Assembly (NCBI GenBank): GCA_017453205.1
Contig: JAFTKO010000032.1
Coordinates: 101,146 to 165,145 of the forward strand
Origin: Clostridia bacterium
GTDB taxonomy: Bacteria; Bacillota; Clostridia; Oscillospirales; CAG-272
Length of the DNA stretch: 64,000 nt
Direction: 5' to 3'
The notes beneath the pieces were generated by a model, which did not search any database, was not told where the DNA came from, and was given only the letters and a program-made list of their open reading frames with translations. Made by a program: the position numbers and the translations under genes. Of the stretch, positions 42,085 to 51,183 are shown piece after piece; the stretch's first letter is position 1; each line of letters opens with the position of its first letter.

Positions 42085-42627
42085 TTAATTTGAAATCAGC
42101 GACAAGCACTCACAGGCGTGCTCGAGTGCGTTGCGGTGTGCCTCCAGCGCGAGGGCAAGCGGGAAGAGTCGACGGTCGCCGCCAAAGGCAAGGTAGTTGG
42201 TGATGAGGAGTGCATGCGCACCGCGCCCCTTGTTGGCGGCAAGATGAAGCGAATAAAAGGAGAGCTTTTTGTCGTGTGTAATGATTTGCTCGGGATAGGC
42301 GGCAAGGTGGGCGTTTGCGGTTGCGATCTCGAACAGCGGCGGGAGAATGGGAAGCTCATCGGGGAGTAGCATCGCCGCCGAAAACGCACGAGTGACGCAA
42401 TCCGTCAAGGCTTGCGCGGCATTTAGGAATGCGGTGTCTCCGTCGGCGGGGGCGGAAGCATATGCGCGCTCGGCGTCGGAAAGCTCCAACAGGGTTTGTC
42501 GGTTCAGATCCGAGATGTCCGACACACAAGAGCGGCAGTTTTCACAGACCGCGGCGCGCAACAGCTCTGCCGCGCTCTCGGAATATTCGGCAAGTGATAA
42601 GAGTGTTTTTTGAAAATCGAATGGCAT
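42085..42627 (-). CDS. Hypothetical helical protein (180 aa)
   Basis: Not recognised. The start at 42627 has AAAGGAG 8 bases before. It is Ala/Leu-rich and helical, beginning MPFDFQKTLLSLAEYSESAA. Two Cys close together (VCENCRSCVSD) could bind metal. The C-terminal half contains HDKKLSFYSLHLAANKGRGA and ALEAHRNALEHACECL, with several His and Asp. It is located upstream of galK on the same strand with a 137-base gap. Confidence 0.7.
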   Translation of the reverse strand: MPFDFQKTLLSLAEYSESAAELLRAAVCENCRSCVSDISDLNRQTLLELSDAERAYASAPADGDTAFLNAAQALTDCVTRAFSAAMLLPDELPILPPLFEIATANAHLAAYPEQIITHDKKLSFYSLHLAANKGRGAHALLITNYLAFGGDRRLFPLALALEAHRNALEHACECLSLISN

Positions 42628-42730
42628 TGGTTCGCTCCTTTCTAAAGGACCTTTTGGGGTCATAGTCCATCATATGTCGCTTTCGGGGGCGATAGAACGG
42701 ACAACCTCCCCCTTTTGTGTGAAAAATCTA

Positions 42731-42759
42731 TTGCACTTTCGCAAAAAGCGTGGTATAAT
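42731..42759 (+). promoter_or_regulatory. Promoter of nagA
   Basis: TTGCAC, 17 bp, TATAAT, 60 bases before the nagA start. Confidence 0.75.
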
Positions 42760-42820
42760 ATACGCAGGGTGTCGGATTTAAAATCCTTACATCATACAAC
42801 GTATCAAAGAGGTGTTACAT

Positions 42821-43942
42821 ATGAAAACAATGTTAAAAGGCGGACGGGTATGGCTTGCCGACGGTTTGTTTGCAAATGACTGTCCCGTTTTGTGGGAGGA
42901 CGGAACCATACTTGCGGTGGGCAAGGCTTGCGGTGGGATAAAGGCTGACCGCGTGATCGAAACCGACGGAATGACGGTTCTGCCGGGGCTTGTGGATGTG
43001 CATACGCACGGGCGCGCGGGCGTTGATTTCGGAACGGCGACCGCGGAGCAAATGGCGGCTGTCAAGCGAGACTATGCCCGTCATGGCGTGACCGCGGTGT
43101 TTGCGACCCTTGCTTCGGGTACCGAGGAGGAGTGGCACCGCGCCATTGCGGCGATTCAAGCCTGCGGGTTTGACGGGATCCATTTGGAGGGAAATTATCT
43201 CAATCCCGCTAAAAAAGGAGCGCATGCGCCCGCGCTGATTGTTTCTTTGGATGCAGATAAGCTTGCGTCTTTTTTGGATGAAATTCATATCCCATGTCAC
43301 ATCAGTGCGGCGTTTGAGCTTGACCGGGACGGCTCCTTTGCCGCTTGTGCACTGCAACACGGCGCGACGCTCGGTTTGGCGCACACTGCAGCAACCGCGG
43401 AGGAGACAAGGACAGCCATCGCGCGCGGTGTGACCTCGTTTACCCATTTGTACAATGCCATGCCGCCGCTCCATCACCGCGAGGGCGGTCCCGTGGCGGT
43501 CGCATTTCTCGGCGGTGGATACGGAGAGCTGATTGCGGACGGCATGCATGTTTGCCCCGATATGATCGCACTTGCATATCGCTGTCTCGGTAAGGATAAG
43601 ACCGTACTCATCACCGACTCGATGGAGGGGACCGGTTGTCCCGACGGGGAATATCACATTGCGGGTATGCCTGTCAGCCTCAAAAACGGTCGTGCCGTTA
43701 CACCCGACGGTGCCTTGGCGGGGAGTACGTTGGATCTGTGGGACGGCGTGAAAAATTTGATGAGGTTTGCCGATATTCCCTTGGAGACCGCCATTGCCTG
43801 TGCCACGGTCAATCCCGCGCGTATGGTGGGTATTGACGGTAAGGTGGGCAGTATCGATGCGGGGAAACGTGCCGATCTGCTCCTTGTGGACAGTAATTTG
43901 CGGATACAAACCGTAATCTCTTGCGGAAACGCGTTGGAATAA
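42821..43942 (+). CDS. nagA: N-acetylglucosamine-6-phosphate deacetylase
   Basis: Removes acetate from GlcNAc-6-P in amino-sugar use and cell-wall recycling. It has 373 residues from the ATG at 42821, with AAAGAGGTG upstream. The amidohydrolase motifs are in order: VDVHTHGRAGVDF near 57, the metal Glu in HLEGNYLNPAKKGAH near 125 (LEGNY where most have LEGPF), LGLAHTAAT near 190, SFTHLYNAMPPLHHR near 210 and the catalytic Asp in LITDSMEGTG near 268. No nagB lies adjacent. The gene downstream at 43959 starts 17 bases after its stop. Confidence 0.93.
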   Translation: MKTMLKGGRVWLADGLFANDCPVLWEDGTILAVGKACGGIKADRVIETDGMTVLPGLVDVHTHGRAGVDFGTATAEQMAAVKRDYARHGVTAVFATLASGTEEEWHRAIAAIQACGFDGIHLEGNYLNPAKKGAHAPALIVSLDADKLASFLDEIHIPCHISAAFELDRDGSFAACALQHGATLGLAHTAATAEETRTAIARGVTSFTHLYNAMPPLHHREGGPVAVAFLGGGYGELIADGMHVCPDMIALAYRCLGKDKTVLITDSMEGTGCPDGEYHIAGMPVSLKNGRAVTPDGALAGSTLDLWDGVKNLMRFADIPLETAIACATVNPARMVGIDGKVGSIDAGKRADLLLVDSNLRIQTVISCGNALE

Positions 43943-43958
43943 AGAGAGGGGAGAACAC

Positions 43959-44522
43959 ATGGAACAGAAAGAAATGCGAAAAACAAAGCTCCTGTACAAT
44001 CTGGAGATCGTGCTTTGGGGTGTTTTGACAGGACTGCTGGCGGTGCTGATCGTTTTGGAGTTGATCCCCGCGCCCACCTCGGGACTGGAGGTCAAGGAGA
44101 CAGTCAAGGTCTCGGCGGCGTCGCTCTCCCCCTTTGATGCCGAGGTCAAGGATTATACCTGCTCGGTTGCGGGCGTGCTTGCCAATCCCTCGGATACCGA
44201 TGTGACGGTCGACGCGGTGCGTGTGACGGTCAGCGACGGAAAAAACAATCGGGTACTGGAGTTGGAGGGCTTTGTGCTTCCCGCGCGTTCAACAAGGGAG
44301 CTTTCGCTTACCTTTGAGGACACTGTCGGCTATGACCGCGTTCAAGAGGTAGCTGTAATGTCGGACGGCGCGGAGGATATTCTGCCCAATCAAACAAACA
44401 GTGGTCTTGAGATCAGCGGCGTGCTGGTATTTTATCTGATCTGCGCTGTTGTGTCGGTTTTGTTGCTTGTGCGTGCCTGCAAACGCCGTTGCTATTTGCA
44501 GCAGGAGATTGACGCACAATAA
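43959..44522 (+). CDS. Hypothetical two-helix membrane protein with extracellular beta domain (187 aa)
   Basis: Not a named family. One membrane helix at about 17-37 (VLWGVLTGLLAVLIVLELI) and another near 155-175 (ISGVLVFYLICAVVSVLLLV) bracket about 115 residues that look like an immunoglobulin or FxLD-type beta sandwich (SCSVAGVLANPSDTDVTVDA-like strands). The C-terminus is basic (CKRRCYLQQ). It is co-transcribed with nagA by spacing (17 bases), with GAGGGGAG before the ATG. The function is unknown. Confidence 0.7.
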   Translation: MEQKEMRKTKLLYNLEIVLWGVLTGLLAVLIVLELIPAPTSGLEVKETVKVSAASLSPFDAEVKDYTCSVAGVLANPSDTDVTVDAVRVTVSDGKNNRVLELEGFVLPARSTRELSLTFEDTVGYDRVQEVAVMSDGAEDILPNQTNSGLEISGVLVFYLICAVVSVLLLVRACKRRCYLQQEIDAQ

Positions 44523-44572
44523 CAAATTTTGTAAAAAGTTTGGAAACAGTGTCAAAAAGATTGCGCAAACTC

Positions 44573-44601
44573 TTGACATGCGGCGGGATTTTGTGTATAA
44601 T
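44573..44601 (+). promoter_or_regulatory. Promoter of rny
   Basis: TTGACA, 17 bp, TATAAT: perfect SigA boxes, with a 70-base leader to the rny start. Confidence 0.9.
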
Positions 44602-44675
44602 AAAAGATGTTTGAATGCGTCGGTGTTGCCGACCTTTCACACAGGAATTTTCAACGACCCATAAGGAGGTGTTTT

Positions 44676-46220
44676 ATGAAAGAAATCGTAATTCCGATCA
44701 TTGTCGGCGTTGCGGCATTGGCAATCGGGATTCTCGTCGGATTTCTGATCCGTAAAAAGATCGGAGAGGCAAAGATCGGTTCTGCCGAGGCGGAGGCGAA
44801 GCGCATTTTGGAGGAGAGCTCCAAGGACGCGGATGCCAAAAAGAAGGAGGCTCTTCTCGAAGCCAAGGAAGAAACACTGCGTTTGCGCAACGAGACCGAA
44901 CGCGAGCTGAAAGAGCGACGCGCCGAGGTTTCGCGACAGGAGCGCAGGATCAACCAAAAAGAGGAAAATCTGGACAAGAAGACCGAAGCACTTGAACGCA
45001 AAAACGAACAACTGGACGAAAAACTGAAAGCCAACGAGGTTCTGCGAGAGCAGATCAACGAGGTTCTCGAGCAACACTTGAAAAAGCTGGAGGATATCTC
45101 CGGGCTTACGGTGGAGCAAGCCAAGGACGAGTTGATCTCCCGCGTGGAATCCGAGGCGAGACACGAAATGGCGCAAAAGCTGGATGAGCTCGAGTCTCGG
45201 TTTAAGGACGAGGCTGATGCCAAGGCGCGCAATTTGCTTTCTTTGGCGATCCAAAGATGCGCGGCAGATCATGTAACCGAGTCTACCATCTCGGTGGTGA
45301 CCTTGCCCAATGAGGAGATGAAAGGCCGTATTATCGGACGTGAGGGCAGAAACATTCAAAAGCTGGAAACGCTGACGGGTGTGGAACTCATCATTGACGA
45401 TACCCCCGAGGCAATTACCGTTTCGGGCTTTGATCCCGTTCGCCGTGAGGTGGCGAGATTGGCACTCGAAAAGCTGATTGCCGACGGACGTATCCATCCT
45501 GCCCGTATCGAGGAAATGGTGGAAAAGGCTCGCCGAGAGGTTGAGGCTGTGATCAAACAGGCAGGTGAACGCGCAACCTTTGATGTGCACGTACACGGGA
45601 TCCATCCCGAGCTGGTCAAGCTGCTCGGACGTCTTCGTTACCGTACCAGCTACGGTCAAAATGTGCTTCAGCACTCGATCGAGGTGGCTTGGCTTGCAGG
45701 TATGATGGCGGATGAGTTGGGTGTGGACGGTGCCGTGGCACGCCGCGCAGGTCTGCTCCATGATATCGGTAAGGCATTCCCGCAGGACATGGAGGGCTCG
45801 CACGTTGAGCTTGGTGTGAACGCGGTGAAGAAGTATAAGGAAAGCGCAGAGGTCGTTCATGCGATCGAAGCGCATCACAACGACGTAGAACCCAAAACCA
45901 TTGTCGCCATTTTGGTACAGGCAGCCGACGCGGTTTCTGCCGCAAGACCGGGTGCCCGCCGAGAGGACATGGAAAACTACATTAAACGTCTGCAAAAGCT
46001 GGAGGAGATTGCTGTCGGCTTCCAGGGAGTGGAAAAGGCTTATGCAATTCAGGCGGGACGTGAGATCCGCGTGATGGTAAAGCCCGAGCTCGTAAACGAC
46101 GCGGGAATGAAGCTGATCGCCCGCGAGATGGCAAAGAAAATCGAAGAAGAAGTAAAGTATCCGGGACAGATCAAGCTGAATCTGATCAGGGAAACACGCG
46201 CGGTCGATTACGCGAAGTAA
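44676..46220 (+). CDS. rny: Ribonuclease Y
   Basis: Membrane-anchored endoribonuclease that starts mRNA decay in Firmicutes. It has 514 residues from the ATG at 44676, with AAGGAGGTG 6 bases upstream. Residues 3-25 ([20 protein letters not shown]) are the membrane anchor. A long charged coiled coil (about 30-200) follows, with the KH domain motif [17 protein letters not shown] near 215 and the HD domain with [10 protein letters not shown] near 365. All catalytic residues are present. RicT, its partner in Bacillus, is encoded at 9274-10692. Confidence 0.97.
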   Translation: MKEIVIPIIVGVAALAIGILVGFLIRKKIGEAKIGSAEAEAKRILEESSKDADAKKKEALLEAKEETLRLRNETERELKERRAEVSRQERRINQKEENLDKKTEALERKNEQLDEKLKANEVLREQINEVLEQHLKKLEDISGLTVEQAKDELISRVESEARHEMAQKLDELESRFKDEADAKARNLLSLAIQRCAADHVTESTISVVTLPNEEMKGRIIGREGRNIQKLETLTGVELIIDDTPEAITVSGFDPVRREVARLALEKLIADGRIHPARIEEMVEKARREVEAVIKQAGERATFDVHVHGIHPELVKLLGRLRYRTSYGQNVLQHSIEVAWLAGMMADELGVDGAVARRAGLLHDIGKAFPQDMEGSHVELGVNAVKKYKESAEVVHAIEAHHNDVEPKTIVAILVQAADAVSAARPGARREDMENYIKRLQKLEEIAVGFQGVEKAYAIQAGREIRVMVKPELVNDAGMKLIAREMAKKIEEEVKYPGQIKLNLIRETRAVDYAK

Positions 46221-46361
46221 TATTGATCCCCCAAAAAGTTGAAATCCCAAGGGTTTCATAACGGATCGGTAACATACTGACTTTTTTTCCGAAACACGGA
46301 ATTTATCATACATATCCATATGATGAAATTACCGCCGATATCGGCGTCCGTATAAAAAACA

Positions 46362-46402
46362 TTTTCAAGGAGAAAACTCCCATGTGGGTTTTCTCCTTGA
46401 AG
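46362..46402 (+). terminator. Terminator between rny and the ClC gene
   Basis: CAAGGAGAAAAC and GTTTTCTCCTTG form a strong stem with a short loop. The 230-base gap 46221-46451 holds nothing else recognisable. Confidence 0.8.
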
Positions 46403-46451
46403 TGTTTTATGGGTATTTGATCAAAGAAAAAGGAAATGCGGTCATATAAAT

Positions 46452-48071
46452 ATGAAACAAAAGCGTTTGACATACATGAAGAATATTATCTTACCCTGCT
46501 TTTTACTTTCCGCGCTGACAGGTATCATTACAGGGGGCTTGATCTTTCTGTTTAAGATCGCCGCCTCATGGGTGATCGGACGCTCGGAGGAGATCTATGC
46601 CTTTGTGCGTACTTATCCTGTCTATCTTCCGCTCTTGCTTGTGGGAGCGGTGCTGTTGGGTGTGCTGACATGGTTGATTTTGCGCCATGCACCGCATTGC
46701 CGCGGCGGAGGGATTCCCACGGCGGTGGCGATCCTTCGCGGATTGATCCCGTTTCATTGGATCAAAAGTATTTTTCTTTTATTTGCCTCCGCGATGATGT
46801 CTTTTCTTGTCGGCGTGCCTCTCGGAAATGAGGGACCGAGCGTGCAAATGGGAACCGCTGTGGGACGCGGAACCGTGCACGTGGCAGCCAATAAACATCG
46901 TGCGTGGGACCGTTATATTATGACGGGCGGTGCCTGTGCGGGCTTTGCCGCGGCAACGGGAGCGCCGTTGACGGGGATCTTTTTCGCCTTTGAGGAGGCA
47001 CATCGCCGCTTTTCACCGATGATTTTTATGTCTGCGGCGACCGCTGTGGTGGCAAGCTCCACGGTCATGAACGCGCTTTGCGGGGCGACAGGCATCAATC
47101 CGTCTTTATTTGATATCCGCTTAGAGATTTCGCTTTCTCTGCTGCATCTTTACGCGGTGCTGGTCGTGGGATTGGTGTGCGGACTGTGCGCCGTTCTGTT
47201 TACCAAGCTTTACCGTGCCATGCGCGCGTTACTTCGCAAGGGGCTTGCACGCGTTCCGTTCTTATGTCAAATTTTGATCATCTTTGTTGCCGTTTCTCTT
47301 ATCGGCGTGGTCAGTGCCGCCTGTATCGGCTCGGGACACGGGCTGATTGAGGAACTGCTTGAGGGACACGGCGTATGGTATCTGTTGATCCTTTATGCCT
47401 GCGTCCGTGCAATCTTTTTGATCGTGGCAAATAACGTGGGTATCACGGGCGGTCTGTTCGTCCCGTCGCTGGCGTTCGGTGCGATCCTTGGGGCGCTTTG
47501 TGCCCGTGCGATGATCGCGGTCGGCATCCTGCCCGAGGAGTATTATGTCATTATGGTGATCGTGGGGATGGCGTCTTTTCTCGGCGCGTCCTCGCGAACA
47601 CCGATCACAGCGATCATGTTTGCCGCCGAGGCGCTTTGCGGATTTTCAAACCTGTTGCCCATTGCGCTTGGTGTCACGGTCGCGTTCCTCGTCATTGAGA
47701 CCGTCGGTTTGCCTGCCTTTAACGATACCGTAATCGAGGGTAAGGTGGAGGCAGAGCACGCGGGCAAAACACCGCAGATCGTGGACGCGCACTTTACGGT
47801 ACAGCCGGGCTCCTTTGCGGTGGGCAAGGAGATCCGTGATATTCTTTGGCCTCCCACTTGCGTAATCCTTTCAGTGGAGAAGAGTGCCGAGGGCAAGCAA
47901 AATGCCGAGCCGGGGCTATCGGCAGATGATATCCTTCATGTGCACTATCAGACCTACGATCCGCTCCGTACCGTGGAGCTGCTCGAAGATCTGATCGGTG
48001 AACAGGATGGCTCCAATGCCCGTGCCAGCATGCACCTTGGCAATGAGGGACACCAAGTGCCGGAGCTTTGA
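46452..48071 (+). CDS. ClC family chloride channel or H+/Cl- exchanger with regulatory C-terminus
   Basis: Membrane anion transporter of 539 residues. About ten membrane segments occur in residues 10-420. The selectivity signatures are GGGIPTAVAILRG near 82 (usually GSGIP), GNEGPSVQMGTAVGR near 123 with the gating Glu (usually GREGP), and GGLFVPSLAFGAILG near 335. Residues 440-539 resemble a TrkA-C/CBS-type cytoplasmic regulatory region (PGSFAVGKEIRDILWP and ADDILHVHYQTYDP). The external-gate Glu occurs near 194 as FAFEEAHRRF, which may be the proton Glu of exchangers. Channel versus exchanger is undecided. Confidence 0.88.
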   Translation: MKQKRLTYMKNIILPCFLLSALTGIITGGLIFLFKIAASWVIGRSEEIYAFVRTYPVYLPLLLVGAVLLGVLTWLILRHAPHCRGGGIPTAVAILRGLIPFHWIKSIFLLFASAMMSFLVGVPLGNEGPSVQMGTAVGRGTVHVAANKHRAWDRYIMTGGACAGFAAATGAPLTGIFFAFEEAHRRFSPMIFMSAATAVVASSTVMNALCGATGINPSLFDIRLEISLSLLHLYAVLVVGLVCGLCAVLFTKLYRAMRALLRKGLARVPFLCQILIIFVAVSLIGVVSAACIGSGHGLIEELLEGHGVWYLLILYACVRAIFLIVANNVGITGGLFVPSLAFGAILGALCARAMIAVGILPEEYYVIMVIVGMASFLGASSRTPITAIMFAAEALCGFSNLLPIALGVTVAFLVIETVGLPAFNDTVIEGKVEAEHAGKTPQIVDAHFTVQPGSFAVGKEIRDILWPPTCVILSVEKSAEGKQNAEPGLSADDILHVHYQTYDPLRTVELLEDLIGEQDGSNARASMHLGNEGHQVPEL

Positions 48072-48116
48072 GGACGAACGTACCAACTTTGTTTAAGCAA
48101 AAGTAACTTTGTGGAG

Positions 48117-48180
48117 CATTTTGGGTGGTGGTACCCGCATTCTCCAAAAGAGAAGGTGTAATGCTTCGCGGGAGCTATTG
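48117..48180 (+). repeat. Structured dispersed repeat, copy D1
   Basis: CATTTTGGGTGGTGGTACCC, a variable 29-base hairpin centre, then TCGCGGGAGCTATTG. The same two conserved blocks occur in reverse orientation at 51039-51101 (copy D2), while the centre differs but still pairs with itself. Confidence 0.7.
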
Positions 48181-48240
48181 AAAGAGTAAAGCGCATAGTT
48201 TTTAAAAATTTTATTCATAAAAATGTGTCAAAAGTTTGAG

Positions 48241-48316
48241 GGGCGTGGGGGGACGAAGCGGCTTTGCCGTTTACAACATGGCTTGCCATGTTTACTTTTC
48301 TCAAAAGTCCCCCCAC
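48241..48316. repeat. Large imperfect hairpin before the DUF5685 operon
   Basis: GTGGGGGGAC (48247-48256) and GTCCCCCCAC (about 48306-48315) are complementary. Two smaller hairpins, AAGCGGCTTTGCCG and ACATGGCTTGCCATGT, sit inside. It has the look of a repeat-derived element; no protein is encoded. Confidence 0.6.
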
Positions 48317-48444
48317 ATCATTACAGCCCCTTTTTTCATTATTTTCAAAATATTTTTCAAAAAACATACAAAATATTCTTGCATTTTACAATAAAATGCG
48401 ATATGATATAAAGGATAGGAACATTTTACGGGGAGGTGAGGACG

Positions 48445-49335
48445 GTGTTGGGATATGTTCGTACCGACAGACAGGAGCTCCGCGTGCGTGAGGACACCTT
48501 TTACCGCGCGCTGTATTGCGGGCTTTGCCACCGCATGGGCAAGTGTACGGGGAATTGCTCACGCATGACGCTCAACTACGACTTTGTTTTTCTGGCGGCG
48601 GTTCGGCTGTCTCTTACAGGCGAGAAACCCGAGGTCAAAAAGCAACGCTGTTTTCTTCACCCGTTCCGTTCGCGCCCAACCGTGCAAAAGTGTGACGCAC
48701 TCGATTTTTGCGCGGATGCATCGGCTCTGCTCGTCTATCATAAGCTGGCGGATGACCTGCACGACGAAAAGGGACTCAAAAAGGCGCGCGCGGTGCTTAC
48801 CAAGCCGTGGATGTCCTCGGCGTACCGACGGGCAAAGCGGCGCTATCCTACCTTGGATGCCGCCATTGCCGCGCACCTCGCCGCGCTCTCGCGCTATGAA
48901 GCCGAGGGGACGGCGTTTGGAGGTGCCGATGAGCTTGCCGCGCAGTTTGGCAAGCTGATGGAGGCGGTGTTTGCCGAGGGGCTTGCCGATACCGACGCAC
49001 GCATTGCCGCCACAGTGGGACGCGCCGTGGGGCATTGGATCTACTTGATCGATGCGGCGGATGATTTTGAAGAGGATCGCAAGCGCGGACGCTTCAATCC
49101 GTATTTGCGTCTGTTTGGGGAAGCACCGACCGAGACGGATTGGGAAAATTTGCGTTTGGCACTGACGGCATTGCTTTGCGAGGCGGAACGCGGATTTTTA
49201 CTCATCGACAACTACCCCACGCCCGAGCTGCAAGAAATTCTTGCCAATATCCTATATCTCGGCTTGCCCGCTACGGCAAAAAGGATCATAGCAAAAAATA
49301 CCTGTTCTCACTGCGAAAAGGAGACCAAAAAATGA
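48445..49335 (+). CDS. DUF5685 family protein
   Basis: Conserved clostridial protein of unknown function; 296 residues. The start is GTG at 48445, with GGGAGGTGAGG upstream. LGYVRTDRQELRVREDTFYR and ALYCGLCHRMGKCTG open the protein with a Cys cluster (CxxC plus further Cys), and CSHCEKE closes it, so metal binding is likely. YLIDAADDFEEDRKRGRFNPY near 205 is an Asp-rich family signature. The ATG of the next gene overlaps its stop. It heads a four-gene operon with TPR, DnaJ and membrane genes. Confidence 0.85.
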   Translation: MLGYVRTDRQELRVREDTFYRALYCGLCHRMGKCTGNCSRMTLNYDFVFLAAVRLSLTGEKPEVKKQRCFLHPFRSRPTVQKCDALDFCADASALLVYHKLADDLHDEKGLKKARAVLTKPWMSSAYRRAKRRYPTLDAAIAAHLAALSRYEAEGTAFGGADELAAQFGKLMEAVFAEGLADTDARIAATVGRAVGHWIYLIDAADDFEEDRKRGRFNPYLRLFGEAPTETDWENLRLALTALLCEAERGFLLIDNYPTPELQEILANILYLGLPATAKRIIAKNTCSHCEKETKK

Positions 49336-49682
49336 CAACATCGGTACCGGTTCCAATGACCGCACGCGAGTGCTTTACCGCCGCAAACGAGCGGTTTGCC
49401 CGTGGGTACTATCTGGATGCGCAAACGCTGTTCGACCGCGCTTGCCGTTTGGAGCCCGATAATGCCCTGTATGCCGAGGGGAGAGAACGCTTGCAAATTT
49501 ATGCCGCGTCTCTCGGGCATTGGTTTTCGCACAAGCCCAAATCGCCAAATACAGGCAACGGTAATTTTTTTACCGATTGCTGTTGCGAGGTGTGCGGTGA
49601 GGGAGGCGGAGAATGCTGTGCCGAATGTTGCTGTGAGGGCTGTTGTGAGAACTGCGACGGCTGTGATTGCGATTGCGGCTGA
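49332..49682 (+). CDS. TPR-like protein with cysteine-rich C-terminal tail (116 aa)
   Basis: The ATG at 49332 overlaps the DUF5685 stop (ATGA). Residues 15-60 form one TPR-like helix pair (FTAANERFARGYYLDAQTLF and RACRLEPDNALYAEGRERLQ) closely resembling the TPR part of the DnaJ protein encoded next. The last 35 residues contain 16 Cys, e.g. CCCEVCGEGGGECCAECCC, mixed with Gly, Glu and Asp, like a metallothionein-type tail. It looks like a duplicate of the C-terminal half of the neighbour. Confidence 0.8.
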   Translation: MTTSVPVPMTARECFTAANERFARGYYLDAQTLFDRACRLEPDNALYAEGRERLQIYAASLGHWFSHKPKSPNTGNGNFFTDCCCEVCGEGGGECCAECCCEGCCENCDGCDCDCG

Positions 49683-49721
49683 TTTTTGATGATAGATTAT
49701 TCTGAAAGGTAACGATAAAAA

Positions 49722-50345
49722 ATGAGAAATCCCTATGAGGTACTGGGTGTATCCCCCGATGCGAGCGACGAGGAGGTCAAACGCGCCTACCGTGATCTTG
49801 CGCGCAAGTATCACCCCGACAAATACCGCGACAGCGATCTTGCCGATCTTGCAAGCGAGAAGATGAAAGAGATCAATGCCGCGTATGAAGAAGTACAAAA
49901 GATGCGTTCGGGACGCGGCAAGAGCACGTCCGGCGGAAGCTCATACAACGGCAATCCCAACGCGAACAGCTCAAGCGGAAACGCGACCTTTACGCAGATC
50001 CGCAATCTCATCAATCAAAATGAGATCGCGGAGGCAGACCGTTTGTTGCGCGCCATGGATGTGACACAGCAAAATGCCGAGTGGCACTTCCTCATGGGGT
50101 GTGTCCTTTATAAGCGCGGGTATTTTTTGGATGCGCAAAAGATGTTTGACCGTGCTTGCGGTATGGATCCGTACAACACCGAGTACCGTGCGGCGAGAGA
50201 TCGGCTGCACGAGCAGGCATCGACATACGGCGGGGGATACCGCACGTCAAGCTCGTCGGGTTGCGGCTGTGATTTTTGTACAAGCTTGATTTGTGCCGAC
50301 TGTTGTTGCGAATGTATGGGCGGCGACTTGGTTCCGTGTTGCTGA
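49722..50345 (+). CDS. DnaJ-domain protein with TPR and cysteine-rich tail
   Basis: Co-chaperone-like protein of 207 residues. The J domain is residues 1-63, with [20 protein letters not shown] and the HPD triad in YHPDKYRD. A Ser/Gly/Asn linker follows (about 64-90), then TPR-like helices ending in [18 protein letters not shown]. The C-terminus holds [20 protein letters not shown] and a final CC. HPD implies activation of DnaK; the tail suggests metal binding or palmitoyl-like attachment, unproven. The ribosome site is AAAGGTAACG. Confidence 0.88.
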   Translation: MRNPYEVLGVSPDASDEEVKRAYRDLARKYHPDKYRDSDLADLASEKMKEINAAYEEVQKMRSGRGKSTSGGSSYNGNPNANSSSGNATFTQIRNLINQNEIAEADRLLRAMDVTQQNAEWHFLMGCVLYKRGYFLDAQKMFDRACGMDPYNTEYRAARDRLHEQASTYGGGYRTSSSSGCGCDFCTSLICADCCCECMGGDLVPCC

Positions 50346-50369
50346 TGAGCTTGAAGAAAGGAGACAACC

Positions 50370-50903
50370 ATGCGTGACCGTATTCGTAAACGTACCAAAT
50401 ATCTGACGGTCAGCGCCATGCTTGCGGCGTTGGGCGTGGTGTTTTTGATGCTCGGCTCGTTGATCGAGGTATTGGATATCACAGTGGCAGTACTGGCGTC
50501 CATACTTTGTATTTACGCGGTTATCGAGATGGGCGGGGCATATCCGTGGCTGATATGGCTTGTGACCTCGGTGCTGTCGCTGTTGCTGCTGCCGCAAAAA
50601 ACGCCCGCACTCTTTTACACCTTTTTTGCAGGCTTTTATCCCATTCTCAAGGAAAAGCTTGAAAAACTCAAGCGTCCTGTTTCGGCGGTCCTTAAAATTG
50701 TGGTGTTCCATCTATGCCTTGGTTTGATCGTCCTGGTGATGAAGCTGTTTTTGCCGGATCAGCTTGTATTTGACGGTATGGAATGGCTCCCGATCGCGCT
50801 GTACGTCATGTGCCTTGTGTGCTTTGTTCTTTACGATTTTGCACTTACACAGGTCATTACCTTTTACCTTGTTAAGTTGCGTAAACGGTTTGGGATAAAA
50901 TAG
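50370..50903 (+). CDS. Conserved membrane protein with about five helices (177 aa)
   Basis: Not a named family with certainty. After a basic N-terminus (MRDRIRKRTKYL) come hydrophobic segments at about 12-32, 35-52, 57-85, 105-125 and 140-165. AAAGGAG lies before the ATG and the gap to dnaJ is 24 bases, so it ends the DUF5685 operon. It may be the membrane partner of the DnaJ/Cys-rich proteins. Downstream is the palindromic repeat C. Confidence 0.75.
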   Translation: MRDRIRKRTKYLTVSAMLAALGVVFLMLGSLIEVLDITVAVLASILCIYAVIEMGGAYPWLIWLVTSVLSLLLLPQKTPALFYTFFAGFYPILKEKLEKLKRPVSAVLKIVVFHLCLGLIVLVMKLFLPDQLVFDGMEWLPIALYVMCLVCFVLYDFALTQVITFYLVKLRKRFGIK

Positions 50904-50940
50904 AAGTTTTTTACACTCTGCGATTGATTTTGAATTTTTT

Positions 50941-51002
50941 TGTCAGAAAACTTTTTGAAAAAAGTTTTCCGACACCTTTCAAAAACTTTCCCAAAAAGGA
51001 TT
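50941..51002 (+). repeat. Dispersed palindromic repeat, copy C (terminator of the DUF5685 operon)
   Basis: GAAAACTTTTTGAAAAAAGT with its closing TTTTC arm, then CACCTTTCAAAAACTTTCCC and AAAAAGG. It has the same plan as copies A and B near 6.7-6.9 kb. Confidence 0.7.
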
Positions 51003-51038
51003 TGAACTAATTGGGGATGTTCACTCGCTTTAGATAAG

Positions 51039-51101
51039 CAATAGCTCCCGCGATCCATATACCTTTTCCTGCGGAAAAGGAGGGTACCACCACCCAAAAT
51101 G
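51039..51101 (-). repeat. Structured dispersed repeat, copy D2
   Basis: On the minus strand CATTTTGGGTGGTGGTACCC, then a perfect CCTTTTCC-GCA-GGAAAAGG hairpin, then TCGCGGGAGCTATTG. It is the inverted partner of copy D1. Confidence 0.7.
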
Positions 51102-51138
51102 GACTGCCGAATAAGTAACAATCCGTTAAAAGTAAAAA

Positions 51139-51183
51139 AATACAGCTCCGAATCGGGGATACCTGTTTCGGAGCCGTATTTTT
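51139..51183 (-). terminator. Terminator of the XRE regulator gene
   Basis: AATACAGCTCCGA and TCGGAGCCGTATT pair with one mismatch, with A and T runs outside, adjacent to the stop at 51183. Confidence 0.8.

Noticed and set aside
44637-46319. 560-codon open frame antisense to rny
   Set aside because: Shadow of rny: reverse-strand frame with no ribosome site and no protein-like pattern; same judgement for the long antisense frames within 500-1447, 5136-6452, 34906-36141 and 42833-44149.
48117-48180. T-box leader, because of GGTGGTACC
   Set aside because: No specifier loop, no downstream synthetase or amino-acid gene, and an inverted second copy elsewhere point to a dispersed repeat.
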